From Litchfieldella rifensis (GTDB lineage: Bacteria; Pseudomonadota; Gammaproteobacteria; Pseudomonadales; Halomonadaceae), in assembly GCF_042646605.1 (NCBI RefSeq), contig NZ_JBHRUG010000017.1, forward strand, positions 62,001 through 126,000: 64,000 bases of DNA, given 5' to 3'. How positions within the stretch are numbered: position 1 is the stretch's first letter; each line of letters starts with the position of its first letter. Positions 16,896-24,998 of this stretch are shown here, in pieces. A program made the translations under genes and the position numbers. The notes under the pieces are model-generated. The model had not been told where the DNA came from. It searched no databases and saw only the letters and a program-made list of their open reading frames with translations.

Positions 16896-17294
16896 ATGTG
16901 GTTATCGATACTCGCTGTCAGCGCTGGAGCTGTGCTGGGAGCCAATTTGCGCTGGTGGCTGGGCGTATGGCTGAACGCCTTGTTCCCCTCCATCCCCCCC
17001 GGCACCCTGGTGGCCAACTGGCTGGGGGCCTGGGCAATCGGGTTGGCCATAGCCCTTTTTGCCCATCTTCCACAGCTTGCGCCCGAGTGGCGTCTGTTCA
17101 TGGTGACCGGATTTCTGGGGGCGCTGACCACGTTTTCCACCTTCTCGGCCGAGATCTTCACCAGCATTCAGTCGGAGAGATGGGGCATGGCACTTGTGGG
17201 GATCGGGCTGCACCTGGGGGGCTCGCTGCTGATGACGGGCCTTGGTGTCGTCACCTTCGCGGGGCTCAGGGCATTGATGGGAGTCGTCAAATGA
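16896..17294 (+). CDS. crcB: Fluoride exporter CrcB (Fluc)
   Basis: Fluc proteins are four-helix dual-topology fluoride channels that protect enolase and pyrophosphatase from fluoride. The 132-residue product has the conserved GANLRWWLG (family GAxxR), GTLVANWLG (GTLxVN) and the fluoride/Na+ site GFLGALTTFSTFSAE. The start at ATG 16896 gives the usual length of about 130; the frame is open upstream without a good start. The DUF190 gene overlaps its stop (ATGA), as often seen for crcB. Confidence 0.94.
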   Translation: MWLSILAVSAGAVLGANLRWWLGVWLNALFPSIPPGTLVANWLGAWAIGLAIALFAHLPQLAPEWRLFMVTGFLGALTTFSTFSAEIFTSIQSERWGMALVGIGLHLGGSLLMTGLGVVTFAGLRALMGVVK

Positions 17295-17617
17295 AAACGC
17301 TGCAAGCCGGTTACGAAGTGATTTTCATGGCGCCGCAGTCGCGTCGCCACAAGGGAAAACGCGCCACCGATGCGGTGGTCGAATGCGCCCGTGCCCTGGG
17401 CATCCGACGCATGACTCGTCGCCTCGACGTCGAAGGGGCCGGTGAGAACGGACATCTGCATTCCGCTCACTTCTTCGAGCTCGACGACCAGCCGGTCGAA
17501 TTGATGTACGTCCTTGAGGATGACCTCGCTGAACGCCTGATCGACGCCGTCGATCAGGCGGGGATACCGGTCTTCTGCCTGCGCCGGCGGGTCGAATACG
17601 GGCATCTGGGAAACTAG
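17291..17617 (+). CDS. DUF190 family protein
   Basis: This 108-residue protein is of the DUF190 family, which has a PII-like ferredoxin fold and is often fused or adjacent to CrcB. Visible family features are an RRHKGKRATDAVVE helix start, then DVEGAGENGHLHSA and FELDDQPVELMYV. Its function is unknown, but the four-base ATGA overlap with crcB suggests a helper or regulator of fluoride export. A hairpin follows within 25 bases. Confidence 0.82.
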   Translation: MKTLQAGYEVIFMAPQSRRHKGKRATDAVVECARALGIRRMTRRLDVEGAGENGHLHSAHFFELDDQPVELMYVLEDDLAERLIDAVDQAGIPVFCLRRRVEYGHLGN

Positions 17618-17639
17618 TTGCCCGAAGGCGATGCGAGGC

Positions 17640-17671
17640 CACCTCGGGGCGCGTTTGGGCGGCCCGAGGTG
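17640..17671. terminator. Bidirectional hairpin between DUF190 and thiolase genes
   Basis: A 9-bp stem, CACCTCGGG (17640-17648) and CCCGAGGTG (17663-17671), has a 14-base GC-rich loop. It lies between two convergent genes, so it can end transcripts from both sides; no clear T-run is present. Confidence 0.5.
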
Positions 17672-17687
17672 ACCCTCTATCGAAGGA

Positions 17688-18875
17688 TCAGTCGCAGAGC
17701 TCGATCGCCACGGCGGTGGCTTCGCCGCCACCGATACACAGGCTGGCGATGCCGCGCCTGCCGCCTTTCACGCGCAGGGCATTGATCAGGGTGGCGATGA
17801 GCCGCGAGCCGGTGGAGCCGATGGGGTGCCCCTGGGCACAGGCACCACCGAACACATTGACCTTGTCGTGGGAAATGTCCAGCCCGTCCATGGCCAGCAG
17901 GGTGACCACGGCGAAGGCCTCGTTGATCTCGAACAGGTCGACCTCGTCCACCGACCAGTCGAGCCGGTCCAGCAACTTGTCGATCGCGCCCACCGGGGCG
18001 ATGGTGAACTCGCTGGGATGCTGGGAGTGGGTGCTGTGGCCGAGGATACGGGCGATGGGCAGGATGCCATGAGCTTCGGCGGCGGCCCGACTGGCCACGA
18101 TCAGCGCCGAGGCACCGTCGGAGATCGAACTGGCATTGGCGGCGGTGATGGTACCGTCCTTGGCAAAGGCCGGGCGCAGGTCGCGGATCTTGTCGAGTCT
18201 GGCCTGAAAGGGCTGTTCGTCGTGGTCGACGACGCTCTCGCCGTGGCGACCCTTGACGGTGACCGGTGCCATCTCGGCGGCCAGGTGCCCGGCTTCATGG
18301 GCGGCCATCGCGCGTTCCAGCGAGGCGATGGCGAAGTCGTCCATGCGCTCGCGCGAGTAGCCACGCTCGCTGGCGATCTGCTGGGCAAAGCCTCCCATCA
18401 ACTGGCCGGTTTCGGCGTCTTCCAGGCCATCCAGGAACATGTGGTCCTTGAGCTCGCCGTGGCCCAGGCGGTAGCCGCTGCGGGCGCGGCTCAACAGGTG
18501 CGGGGCGTTGGACATCGACTCCATGCCGCCGGCCAGCACGATTTCACCGCTGCCGGCGCGAATCAGGTCATGGGCGAGCATGGTGGCCTTCATGCCCGAG
18601 CCGCAGAGCTTGTTGATGGTGGTGGCACCGATGCTGTCCGGGACGCCGGCCTGGCGCATGGCCTGGCGGGCGGGCCCCTGCTTGACACCAGCGGGCAGCA
18701 CGCAACCGAAGATCCCCTCGTCGACCTCATCGGCCTCGAGGCCGGCCCGTTCGATGGCGGCGCGTATGGCCGTGGCGGCGAGCTCGGGAGCCGTGAGGCT
18801 GGCAAGGCTCCCCAGCATACCGCCCATGGGAGTGCGGGTAGCAGAAAGAATCACGATATCGTCTTGGTATGACAT
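17688..18875 (-). CDS. Acetyl-CoA C-acetyltransferase (thiolase)
   Basis: This 395-residue biosynthetic/degradative type II thiolase has acylation Cys91 in NKLCGSGMKA, His in NEAF context (FEINEAFAVV), GACAQGHPIGSTGSR and the second catalytic Cys in SLCIGGGEATA. It condenses two acetyl-CoA or cleaves acetoacetyl-CoA and related 3-ketoacyl-CoA. It is divergent from a TetR-family gene that is followed by an SDR and an acyl-CoA dehydrogenase. This suggests it performs the last step of an acyl-CoA catabolic module rather than polyhydroxyalkanoate synthesis, though both are possible. Confidence 0.93.
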   Translation of the reverse strand: MSYQDDIVILSATRTPMGGMLGSLASLTAPELAATAIRAAIERAGLEADEVDEGIFGCVLPAGVKQGPARQAMRQAGVPDSIGATTINKLCGSGMKATMLAHDLIRAGSGEIVLAGGMESMSNAPHLLSRARSGYRLGHGELKDHMFLDGLEDAETGQLMGGFAQQIASERGYSRERMDDFAIASLERAMAAHEAGHLAAEMAPVTVKGRHGESVVDHDEQPFQARLDKIRDLRPAFAKDGTITAANASSISDGASALIVASRAAAEAHGILPIARILGHSTHSQHPSEFTIAPVGAIDKLLDRLDWSVDEVDLFEINEAFAVVTLLAMDGLDISHDKVNVFGGACAQGHPIGSTGSRLIATLINALRVKGGRRGIASLCIGGGEATAVAIELCD

Positions 18876-18950
18876 GGCGAAGACTCCAGGCGTTTATAAG
18901 AAGGTAAGCCGTTGACCGCCGCTCGGGGCTATGGTTTGCTCAAGCATAAC

Positions 18951-18964
18951 CAAGCAAGCGCTAG
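18951..18964. promoter_or_regulatory. Candidate operator (CAAGC-N4-GCTAG) between thiolase and tetR
   Basis: CAAGCAAGCGCTAG is an imperfect palindrome with 5-base arms and a 4-base spacer. It sits 10 bases before the tetR ATG and 75 bases from the divergent thiolase start. It shares its layout with boxes at 20642, 20681 and 59858, and would suit autoregulation by the TetR protein. Confidence 0.5.
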
Positions 18965-18974
18965 TGTAAATGCG

Positions 18975-19565
18975 ATGAATGTAGTGAATGTCTCACCCCG
19001 CCGCAAGGAGTTGACAAGGGTCGCCGCCCAAATGTTCGTTCAGGAAGGCTTCGACCGCACCACGGTACGCATGCTGGCCCAGGAAATGGGCATCAAGTCG
19101 GGCAGCCTCTTCCACCACTTCCGGGACAAGCAGGAAATTCTCTGTGCGGTGATCGAGGAGGGTACCCAGAATGCCCTGGCGATCGCTCGCGATGCACTGG
19201 CGCAATGCGCCGGCACCCCCGAAGCCCGCCTGCATGCCATGGCACGTGCTCACCTGGAAACCTTGCTTACCGACCGTAATGCCCATGTGGTTGCCCTCTA
19301 CGAGTGGCGGCGTCTGGACGAAGCGTCCCGTGAGCACCTGATTCATTTGCGGGATGCCTACGAAGCCTTGTGGCAGATGGTGATTGCCGATGCCCTGGAA
19401 GCCGGCCTGATCCGCGGCGACAAGTTCCTGGTTTCACGCTTCGTACTCGGGGCCCTCAATTGGACCGTGCGTTGGTACGACCCGGCTGGCTCGCGTTCTC
19501 CGGAAGAGCTGGCCCACGAGCTGATCGGCATGATCACGCTGCCTGAGCCGGCCCACGCTCGGTGA
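18975..19565 (+). CDS. TetR-family transcriptional regulator
   Basis: The protein has 196 residues. Residues about 10-56 form the TetR helix-turn-helix (KELTRVAAQMFVQEGF ... IKSGSLFHHFRDKQEIL), and the rest is a helical ligand domain. By position it should control the divergent thiolase gene and the downstream SDR/acyl-CoA dehydrogenase genes, probably sensing an acyl-CoA. I start it at ATG 18975; an upstream ATG-less extension (frame open from 18912) would place the operator inside the gene. It is not a close match to PsrA or LiuR that I can recognise. Confidence 0.87.
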   Translation: MNVVNVSPRRKELTRVAAQMFVQEGFDRTTVRMLAQEMGIKSGSLFHHFRDKQEILCAVIEEGTQNALAIARDALAQCAGTPEARLHAMARAHLETLLTDRNAHVVALYEWRRLDEASREHLIHLRDAYEALWQMVIADALEAGLIRGDKFLVSRFVLGALNWTVRWYDPAGSRSPEELAHELIGMITLPEPAHAR

Positions 19566-19700
19566 TCTCCTGGGCCTTGCCTCTTGTGCCTGGCCCCTGT
19601 TCCTGATGTGACCGACCAATGGCAGGATCCAGCGCTTCAAGCTGCGCGCCGAGGCAGCCGAGGACGCTGCCGCTGCCCGATAACCGTGGAGAGACTCACC

Positions 19701-20474
19701 ATGCAAATGCAGGACAAGACCTTTCTGATCACCGGCGCCGCCTCCGGGCTGGGAGCGGCCACCGCCGAGCGGTTGGTGGCCGGAGGTGCTCAGGTGGTGT
19801 TATGCGACCTGAGCGACAAGGTGGAGGCCTTGGCTTCCCGCCTGGGCGATACCGCGCTGGCCTGTCGTGGCGATGTGACGTCAGGCGACGACATGCAGGT
19901 CGTGGTCGACAAGGCCGTGGCCGCAGGCGGCGAGAACAGCGGCCTGCATGGTGTGGTGCACTGTGCCGGCGTCGTTGGCGTGGCCAAGCTGCTCGACCGT
20001 GAGGGCAACCCGGCCGATCTCGAGGCCTATGCCCGTACCGTGCAGATCAACCTGGTAGGAACCTTCAATGTGATGCGTCTGGCCGCCGCGGCCATGGTCC
20101 GTAACTCACCGCAAGGCGGCGATGGCGAACGTGGTGTGATCATCACCACGGCCTCCATTGCTGCCTTTGACGGCCAGGTGGGGCAGGCGGCCTATAGCGC
20201 CTCCAAGGCCGGGGTGGTGGGCATGACCTTGCCACTGGCCCGCGAACTGTCGCGCCACGGCATCCGCGTGATGACCATCGCTCCCGGGGTGTTCGAGACG
20301 CCGATGATGAGCGAACTTCCCGAGGATGCCGTGGCGGCACTCTCCGCCGCCGTGCCGTTTCCCAAGCGCCTGGGAAAACCGCACGAGTTCGCCATGCTTG
20401 CCGAGCAGATCATCGCCAACCCCATGCTCAACGGCGAGGTGATCCGCCTGGACGGCGGCATTCGGATGCAATGA
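19701..20474 (+). CDS. Short-chain dehydrogenase, 3-hydroxyacyl-CoA dehydrogenase type 2-like
   Basis: This 257-residue SDR has the cofactor motif TGAASGLG, Asp at the end of beta-2 (VVLCDLS, favouring NAD), Ser in TTASIAAF and the YxxxK pair in AAYSASKAG. The overall layout, including the long loop after HCAGVVGVAKLL and PFPKRLGKPHEFA, resembles HSD17B10-type enzymes, which oxidise 3-hydroxy(-2-methyl)acyl-CoA. Between a TetR gene and an acyl-CoA dehydrogenase gene, it fits the third step of beta-oxidation. Start ATG 19701 follows GGAGAG. Confidence 0.9.
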   Translation: MQMQDKTFLITGAASGLGAATAERLVAGGAQVVLCDLSDKVEALASRLGDTALACRGDVTSGDDMQVVVDKAVAAGGENSGLHGVVHCAGVVGVAKLLDREGNPADLEAYARTVQINLVGTFNVMRLAAAAMVRNSPQGGDGERGVIITTASIAAFDGQVGQAAYSASKAGVVGMTLPLARELSRHGIRVMTIAPGVFETPMMSELPEDAVAALSAAVPFPKRLGKPHEFAMLAEQIIANPMLNGEVIRLDGGIRMQ

Positions 20475-20492
20475 CCCGGCTACGCCGGGTCA
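20472..20492 (+). terminator. Hairpin starting at the SDR stop codon
   Basis: TGACCCGGC (20472-20480), loop TAC, GCCGGGTCA (20484-20492) form a perfect 9-bp stem. The TGA of the stem is the stop codon itself. No T-run follows. It is probably a Rho-assisted end or an mRNA-protecting structure. Confidence 0.6.
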
Positions 20493-20578
20493 GGAGCTCG
20501 AAGCTTGAAGAGCGGCGCTCCGCGCCTGGAACCTGGAAGAAAAACCCCTGACGCTAGCTTCTGGTGGCAAGGTGCTGC

Positions 20579-20620
20579 CTTCCAGCTTCCAGCTTCCAGC
20601 TTCCAGCTTCCAGCTTCCAG
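20579..20620. repeat. Heptamer tandem repeat (CTTCCAG x6)
   Basis: Six exact head-to-tail copies of CTTCCAG span 42 bases. Degenerate complements (CCTGGAA, CTGGAAG) lie 45-60 bases upstream at about 20525-20540, so the region can also fold. It lies in the 269-base gap between the SDR and acyl-CoA dehydrogenase genes, where such low-complexity runs are prone to slip. Confidence 0.9.
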
Positions 20621-20641
20621 TCGCGAAGCGACGTACTTTTT

Positions 20642-20696
20642 AAAACGAACGCTTGACTCCTGTTTGGCGAATGGCTAATTTCAAACGAATGTTTGA
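20642..20696. promoter_or_regulatory. Tandem palindromic boxes upstream of acyl-CoA dehydrogenase
   Basis: TCAAACGAATGTTTGA (20681-20696) is a perfect palindrome of 6-base arms with a 4-base spacer. It fits the CAAAC-N(2-4)-GTTTG pattern reported for PsrA/FadR-like TetR fatty-acid regulators. AAAACGAACGCTTG (20642-20655) is a second, weaker copy 26 bases upstream. They lie 48-102 bases before the 20744 start codon, where they could overlap the promoter. Confidence 0.7.
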
Positions 20697-20743
20697 GAGT
20701 GGCGGCGATTGTCGCCTCGCCGTCGATTTCAGGAGTGTTCGAG

Positions 20744-22549
20744 ATGCCCGACTATCAGGCCCCCCTGCGCGATCTGCGTTTCGTGATGGATGAGATGCTG
20801 GACTTCCCCTCCCACTATGCTCGCTTGCCGGGTGGTGAGGAGGCTTCGCCGGACGTGGTCAACGCCATCCTCGAGGAGGGGGCGCGCTTCGCTCGCGAAG
20901 CGTTGTTGCCGCTCAATCAGAGCGGCGATCGTGAGGGTTGCCTGTTGGAGGGAGGCGAGGTCAAGGCACCCAAGGGGTTCAAGGAGGCCTACCGGCAATA
21001 TGTCGAGGGTGGTTGGCCCAGCCTGTCCGCCGAGCCGGAGTTTGGTGGCCAGGGCCTGCCGCATTCGCTGGGCATGGTGCTTAGTGAGATGATCTGTGCC
21101 ACCAACCTGGCCTGGGGCATGTATCCGGGGCTTTCCCACGGGGCGGCCGATGCCTTGCGTCATCATGGCAGCGACGAGCAGAAGGCCACCTATCTGACCA
21201 AGCTGGTCGAGGGCGTATGGACCGGTACCATGTGCCTGACCGAGCCGCATTGCGGCACCGACCTGGGGCTGATCAAGACGCGCGCCGTGCCGACCGTCGA
21301 TGGCTCTTATGAAATCTCTGGCACGAAGATCTTCATCTCCGCCGGCGAGCACGACCTGGCCGAGAATATCGTCCACCTGGTGCTGGCCAAGCTGCCCGAT
21401 GCCCCGGAAGGCTCCAAGGGCATCTCGCTGTTCGTGGTTCCCAAGTTCCTACCCGACGCCGATGGCAACCCCGGCGAGCGCAATGGCGTGACCTGCGGCT
21501 CGCTGGAGCACAAGATGGGCATCCACGGCAACGCCACCTGCGTGATGAACTTCGACGCCGCCCGCGGCTTCCTGGTCGGGCCGCCCAACAAGGGGTTGGC
21601 CTGCATGTTCACGATGATGAACGTGGCGCGTATCGGCGTCGGCATCCAAGGCCTGGGCCTGATGGAGGCCAGCTTCCAGAACTCGCTGGCTTATGCCCGC
21701 GACCGCCAGCAGATGCGTGCGCTGTCCGGCCCCAAGGCGGTCGACAAGCCTGCCGACCCGATCATCGTCCATCCCGACGTACGGCGCATGCTGCTGACCC
21801 AGAAGGCTTTCGCCGAGGGTGGCCGCATGCTGGTGATGTTCACCGCGCAGATGGTCGATGTGGTCGAACACGGCCAGGACGCGGTCGAGCGCGAGCATGC
21901 CGAGGCGCTGCTCGGCCTGCTGACGCCGATCGTCAAGGCGTTCCTTACCGAGGTCGGTTTCGAAGCCACCAATGAAGGGGTACAGGTCTTCGGCGGGCAC
22001 GGTTTCATCCAGGAGTGGGGCATGGAGCAACTGGTGCGCGATGCACGCATCACCCGGCTCTACGAAGGCACCACCGGCGTCCAGGCTCTCGACCTGTTGG
22101 GTCGCAAGGTGTTGATGAGTCAGGGGGAAACACTGAAGGTCTTCACCAGGGAGATCCACAAGTTCTGCAAGGCCGAGGGCGACAATCCTGCGCTCACGGA
22201 GTTCGTCGAACCACTGGCTAGGCTCAACACCGAATGGGGCGAGCTGACCATGGCGGTAGGCATGAAGGCCATGAACGACCGCGAGGAAGTCGGCGCCGCC
22301 AGCGTCGACTACCTGATGTATTCCGGTTACGTGACCCTGGCTTATCTGTGGGCGCGCGCCGCCAAGCTGGCCAGCCAGTCACTGGGGGGCTCGGAAGACG
22401 CCTTCTACCGGGCCAAGCTCGACACCGCGCGCTTCTTCTATCAGCGCTTGCTGCCGCGGACCCGTGCCCATGCCCAGATGATCCAGGCCGGTGCCGGTTC
22501 GCTGATGGCGATCTCCGCCAACGACTTCGGCCTGGGCTTCGAAATCTGA
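20744..22549 (+). CDS. Acyl-CoA dehydrogenase (601 aa, DmdC/FadE5-like)
   Basis: This flavoprotein acyl-CoA dehydrogenase catalyses the first step of beta-oxidation. The 601-residue length and layout place it in the large subgroup with a C-terminal extra domain (PF12806 type). Visible are CLTEPHCGTDLGLIKTRA, KIFISAGEHDLAENI, the FAD-contacting RDRQQMRALSG and the catalytic-region GGHGFIQEWGMEQLVRDARI followed by YEGTTGVQALDLLGRK. Start ATG 20744 has AGGAG eight bases upstream. It follows the SDR but has its own palindromic operators, so it may be a separate transcript of the same regulon. Confidence 0.93.
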   Translation: MPDYQAPLRDLRFVMDEMLDFPSHYARLPGGEEASPDVVNAILEEGARFAREALLPLNQSGDREGCLLEGGEVKAPKGFKEAYRQYVEGGWPSLSAEPEFGGQGLPHSLGMVLSEMICATNLAWGMYPGLSHGAADALRHHGSDEQKATYLTKLVEGVWTGTMCLTEPHCGTDLGLIKTRAVPTVDGSYEISGTKIFISAGEHDLAENIVHLVLAKLPDAPEGSKGISLFVVPKFLPDADGNPGERNGVTCGSLEHKMGIHGNATCVMNFDAARGFLVGPPNKGLACMFTMMNVARIGVGIQGLGLMEASFQNSLAYARDRQQMRALSGPKAVDKPADPIIVHPDVRRMLLTQKAFAEGGRMLVMFTAQMVDVVEHGQDAVEREHAEALLGLLTPIVKAFLTEVGFEATNEGVQVFGGHGFIQEWGMEQLVRDARITRLYEGTTGVQALDLLGRKVLMSQGETLKVFTREIHKFCKAEGDNPALTEFVEPLARLNTEWGELTMAVGMKAMNDREEVGAASVDYLMYSGYVTLAYLWARAAKLASQSLGGSEDAFYRAKLDTARFFYQRLLPRTRAHAQMIQAGAGSLMAISANDFGLGFEI

Positions 22550-22612
22550 TTCATCGCCATCCAATACTCGCGATCGCGCCCTGCCAAGCGGGGCACTGCA
22601 AGACTCTCTCGA

Positions 22613-23320
22613 TCAGGCGTTTGCTAGGGCCTGGCGCTGCAGTTCGAGAGCCTCGGCTTGAGGGAGGCCCAGGGCCAGGGCCAATTCGTTTAGCCATGGA
22701 CGCTCCAGCGGAGGGTTATCCTCGATCACGGCCACGCTGACCAGATAGACTTCCCTGGCTTCCTGGTGGGAGTCGACTTCAAGCGCCAAGGTATCGAAGT
22801 CCACGGGGTCCTCCAGTTGCGCCTCGATCCAGCTTTTTAGCTCGTCATTGGCACCAAGGGTGTCGAGCCGTTGCATCAGTGCAGTGCGCTTGGCCTCATC
22901 GAAATTGCCATCGGCGCGTGACGCCATTAGGGTCGTCCTCAGCAGTAACAGGCTTCGCCGTTCTCGCGCGGTGTACTGCAACTGCTTCAACGGAAGCCCA
23001 TGGTGACGGGGCGGAGTGCCTGGATGAGAAGCTCGATACTCCTGCCAGGCGTTCCAGGCCAGCACACCGATACCTGCGATCGTGCTGTATTTCAGCATCT
23101 TGCCACCCAGGAAACGACCGGGCCGCGTGCCCAAGAGCAAGCCCACTGCGCCGCCTGTCACCAGGCTCTTCACTTTCAAGTTGTCGACGCCGAATGCTCC
23201 GTTGTCTCTATCGAGTCGGGAAACGGGTCCCTCTGACAGGTGGTCGAGGGCAGCGCTGTCTGCGATGCGTCCCCCGGTGGTCAGTTCTAGAACTCCATCG
23301 AAAATTTCCTTGGTATTCAT
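22613..23320 (-). CDS. DUF533 family membrane-associated protein (copy A)
   Basis: This 235-residue protein resembles E. coli YebE. A short N-terminal helix (MNTKEIFDGVLE) is followed by a glycine-rich hydrophobic stretch (about 60-95, VTGGAVGLLLG ... IAGIGVLAWNAW). The C-terminal half is a TerB-like helical domain (about 125-235; LMASRADGNFDEAKRTALM). It is paralogous to the gene just upstream (23387-24103), and the two are probably one operon. YebE is envelope-stress linked in E. coli; here the role is unknown. The start follows GAGGAG. The copy is more diverged, with less Gly/Gln in its linker. Confidence 0.82.
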   Translation of the reverse strand: MNTKEIFDGVLELTTGGRIADSAALDHLSEGPVSRLDRDNGAFGVDNLKVKSLVTGGAVGLLLGTRPGRFLGGKMLKYSTIAGIGVLAWNAWQEYRASHPGTPPRHHGLPLKQLQYTARERRSLLLLRTTLMASRADGNFDEAKRTALMQRLDTLGANDELKSWIEAQLEDPVDFDTLALEVDSHQEAREVYLVSVAVIEDNPPLERPWLNELALALGLPQAEALELQRQALANA

Positions 23321-23386
23321 AGCGAACTCCTCAAGGGCTCTATCCGTAAAAACCGCCACCTGTCCTTCGCTAGCCTCGGTTGGCCA

Positions 23387-24103
23387 TCATCCTGAGGCAG
23401 ACATTGCCTGGCGCTCCAGTTCGGCGGTCATTCCGGCATCCAGACCCAGGGCTGCCCCCAGTTGGTCCAGCCAGGCGCGCTCCATGGGGTTCTGGTCGTC
23501 GATCATCGCCACACTGACCAGGTAGATCTCGCGCGCCGCCTGGGGCGAATCGGCTTGCTTGGCCAGCGCCTCGGCGTCCAGCGGGGCCTGGAACTGCTGC
23601 TCGACCCAGGCGTGCAACTCCTCGTCGGCCCCCATGGCATCGATCTGCTCGGTGAGCTGGGCACGCTCGTTCTCGTCGATATGCCCATCGGCCCGTGCCG
23701 CCATGATCATTGCCTGCAGGATCTCCAGACTGCGCTGTTCTTGCTGCTGGCCCTGCAGCCGCTCCAACGGCTGGCCTTCCCGCGCGTCGTCACCCTGGCC
23801 GGATTGATAGTTCTGCCAAGCCTTCCAGGCCAGCACGCCCACGCCGGCAATGGCACCGTACTTCAAAGCCTTGCCGCCCATCTTGCGGCCACGCTTGGAA
23901 CCAATCAGCATACCCAGGGCACCACCGCCCAACAGACTCTTCATGTCGACACCGCTGCCGCCTGCCTGGCCTTGACCGCCGACTTGGGAAGACAGCCCCT
24001 TCATCAGTCGATCGACGTCGAATCCTCCACCTCCTTGGCGATTTCCGTCGCTGCCGCCTCCAGCCTGCTTCATCAACTGGTCGAGAATTCCCTTGGCATT
24101 CAT
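23387..24103 (-). CDS. DUF533 family membrane-associated protein (copy B)
   Basis: This 238-residue paralogue of the downstream gene has the same architecture: MNAKGILDQLMKQ, a Gly/Gln-rich spacer, the hydrophobic glycine-rich patch GGALGMLIGSKRGRKMGGKAL, then a TerB-like domain with MIMAARADGHIDENERAQL. That motif, with acidic residues like an EF-hand loop, is conserved in both copies. GAGGAG precedes the ATG. The pair probably arose by tandem duplication, and the 66-base gap between them suggests cotranscription. Confidence 0.85.
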   Translation of the reverse strand: MNAKGILDQLMKQAGGGSDGNRQGGGGFDVDRLMKGLSSQVGGQGQAGGSGVDMKSLLGGGALGMLIGSKRGRKMGGKALKYGAIAGVGVLAWKAWQNYQSGQGDDAREGQPLERLQGQQQEQRSLEILQAMIMAARADGHIDENERAQLTEQIDAMGADEELHAWVEQQFQAPLDAEALAKQADSPQAAREIYLVSVAMIDDQNPMERAWLDQLGAALGLDAGMTAELERQAMSASG

Positions 24104-24218
24104 AGCATGCTCCTCAACGTGACTATCATGGAACGCCTGATGCCCCCTCGGCACCGTAGCGCGTTGGGGATGACTCCCTGCACTTGGAAGGCTGTGTCGG
24201 CGGGAAGTTCGTCACCGA

Positions 24219-24824
24219 TCAATAATCGATGCCACGACGGGCCTGGAGACCGGTATTGAAGGCGTGCTTGGTTTCCTGCATCTCGGTGACGGTATCGGCC
24301 ATCGCTACCAGCTCGCGATGAGCGTTGCGCCCGGTGACGATCACCGTCTGCTCGGCGGGACGACTCTCGAGCGCCTTTTTCAGCACTTCGAACTCCAGAT
24401 AGCCGAACTTGAGCATGTAGGTGATCTCATCGAGCACCACGAGATACACCGCAGGGTCGGCCAGCAGACGCTCGGCCTCGCGCCACACTGTCTGGCATGC
24501 CCGGGTGTCGCTTTCGCGGTCCTGGGTATCCCAAGTGAACCCGGTGGCCATCACCTGCACCTCGAGGTTATCGTCGTCGATCAGGCGTTCGCGCTCGCCG
24601 CACTCCCACGTTCCCTTGATGAACTGCACCACGCCGACCTTGTAACCGTAGCCGAGTGCGCGTGTCACCGTGCCCCAGGCCGCGGTGGTCTTGCCCTTGC
24701 CGTTGCCGGTGAACACCAGCAGCAAGCCACGCTGCTCGGTGGCCTGGGCGACCTTCTCATCGACATGCGACTTCAGCTTCTGCATCGACCTCTTGTGGCG
24801 TGCTTCGCGATCACTCTCGCTCAT
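24219..24824 (-). CDS. cobO: Cob(I)yrinic acid a,c-diamide adenosyltransferase, BtuR-like copy
   Basis: This 201-residue corrinoid adenosyltransferase transfers the 5'-deoxyadenosyl group of ATP to Co(I). It has P-loop TGNGKGKTTAAWG, then KVGVVQFIKGTW, ATGFTWDTQDRESD, Walker B-like VVLDEITYM and C-terminal TEMQETKHAF...RRGIDY, closest in style to E. coli BtuR. It is separated by 16 kb from the cobalamin operon, which carries its own second cobO (40932-41543). The standalone copy may be a constitutive salvage enzyme. Its neighbours are not B12-related. Confidence 0.93.
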   Translation of the reverse strand: MSESDREARHKRSMQKLKSHVDEKVAQATEQRGLLLVFTGNGKGKTTAAWGTVTRALGYGYKVGVVQFIKGTWECGERERLIDDDNLEVQVMATGFTWDTQDRESDTRACQTVWREAERLLADPAVYLVVLDEITYMLKFGYLEFEVLKKALESRPAEQTVIVTGRNAHRELVAMADTVTEMQETKHAFNTGLQARRGIDY

Positions 24825-24998
24825 GAGGGGCTCCGCTGGGAAAATGGCTGTATTGCCAACAGCCTACGACAGTCATGGCGTCGCGTCAGCTTCCGGCCCC
24901 GAGTCCAATGCGTCCCCCTGCCAGTGGTAGAGGGTGATCAGGGGGCGGCGGTGGTCTGCGGTTTCACGACTGGCGTGTTGGGAGCTCCTGCGAGGGGG

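Noticed and set aside
20579..20620. CRISPR-like array
   Set aside because: The unit is 7 bases, directly tandem, with no spacers and no cas genes.
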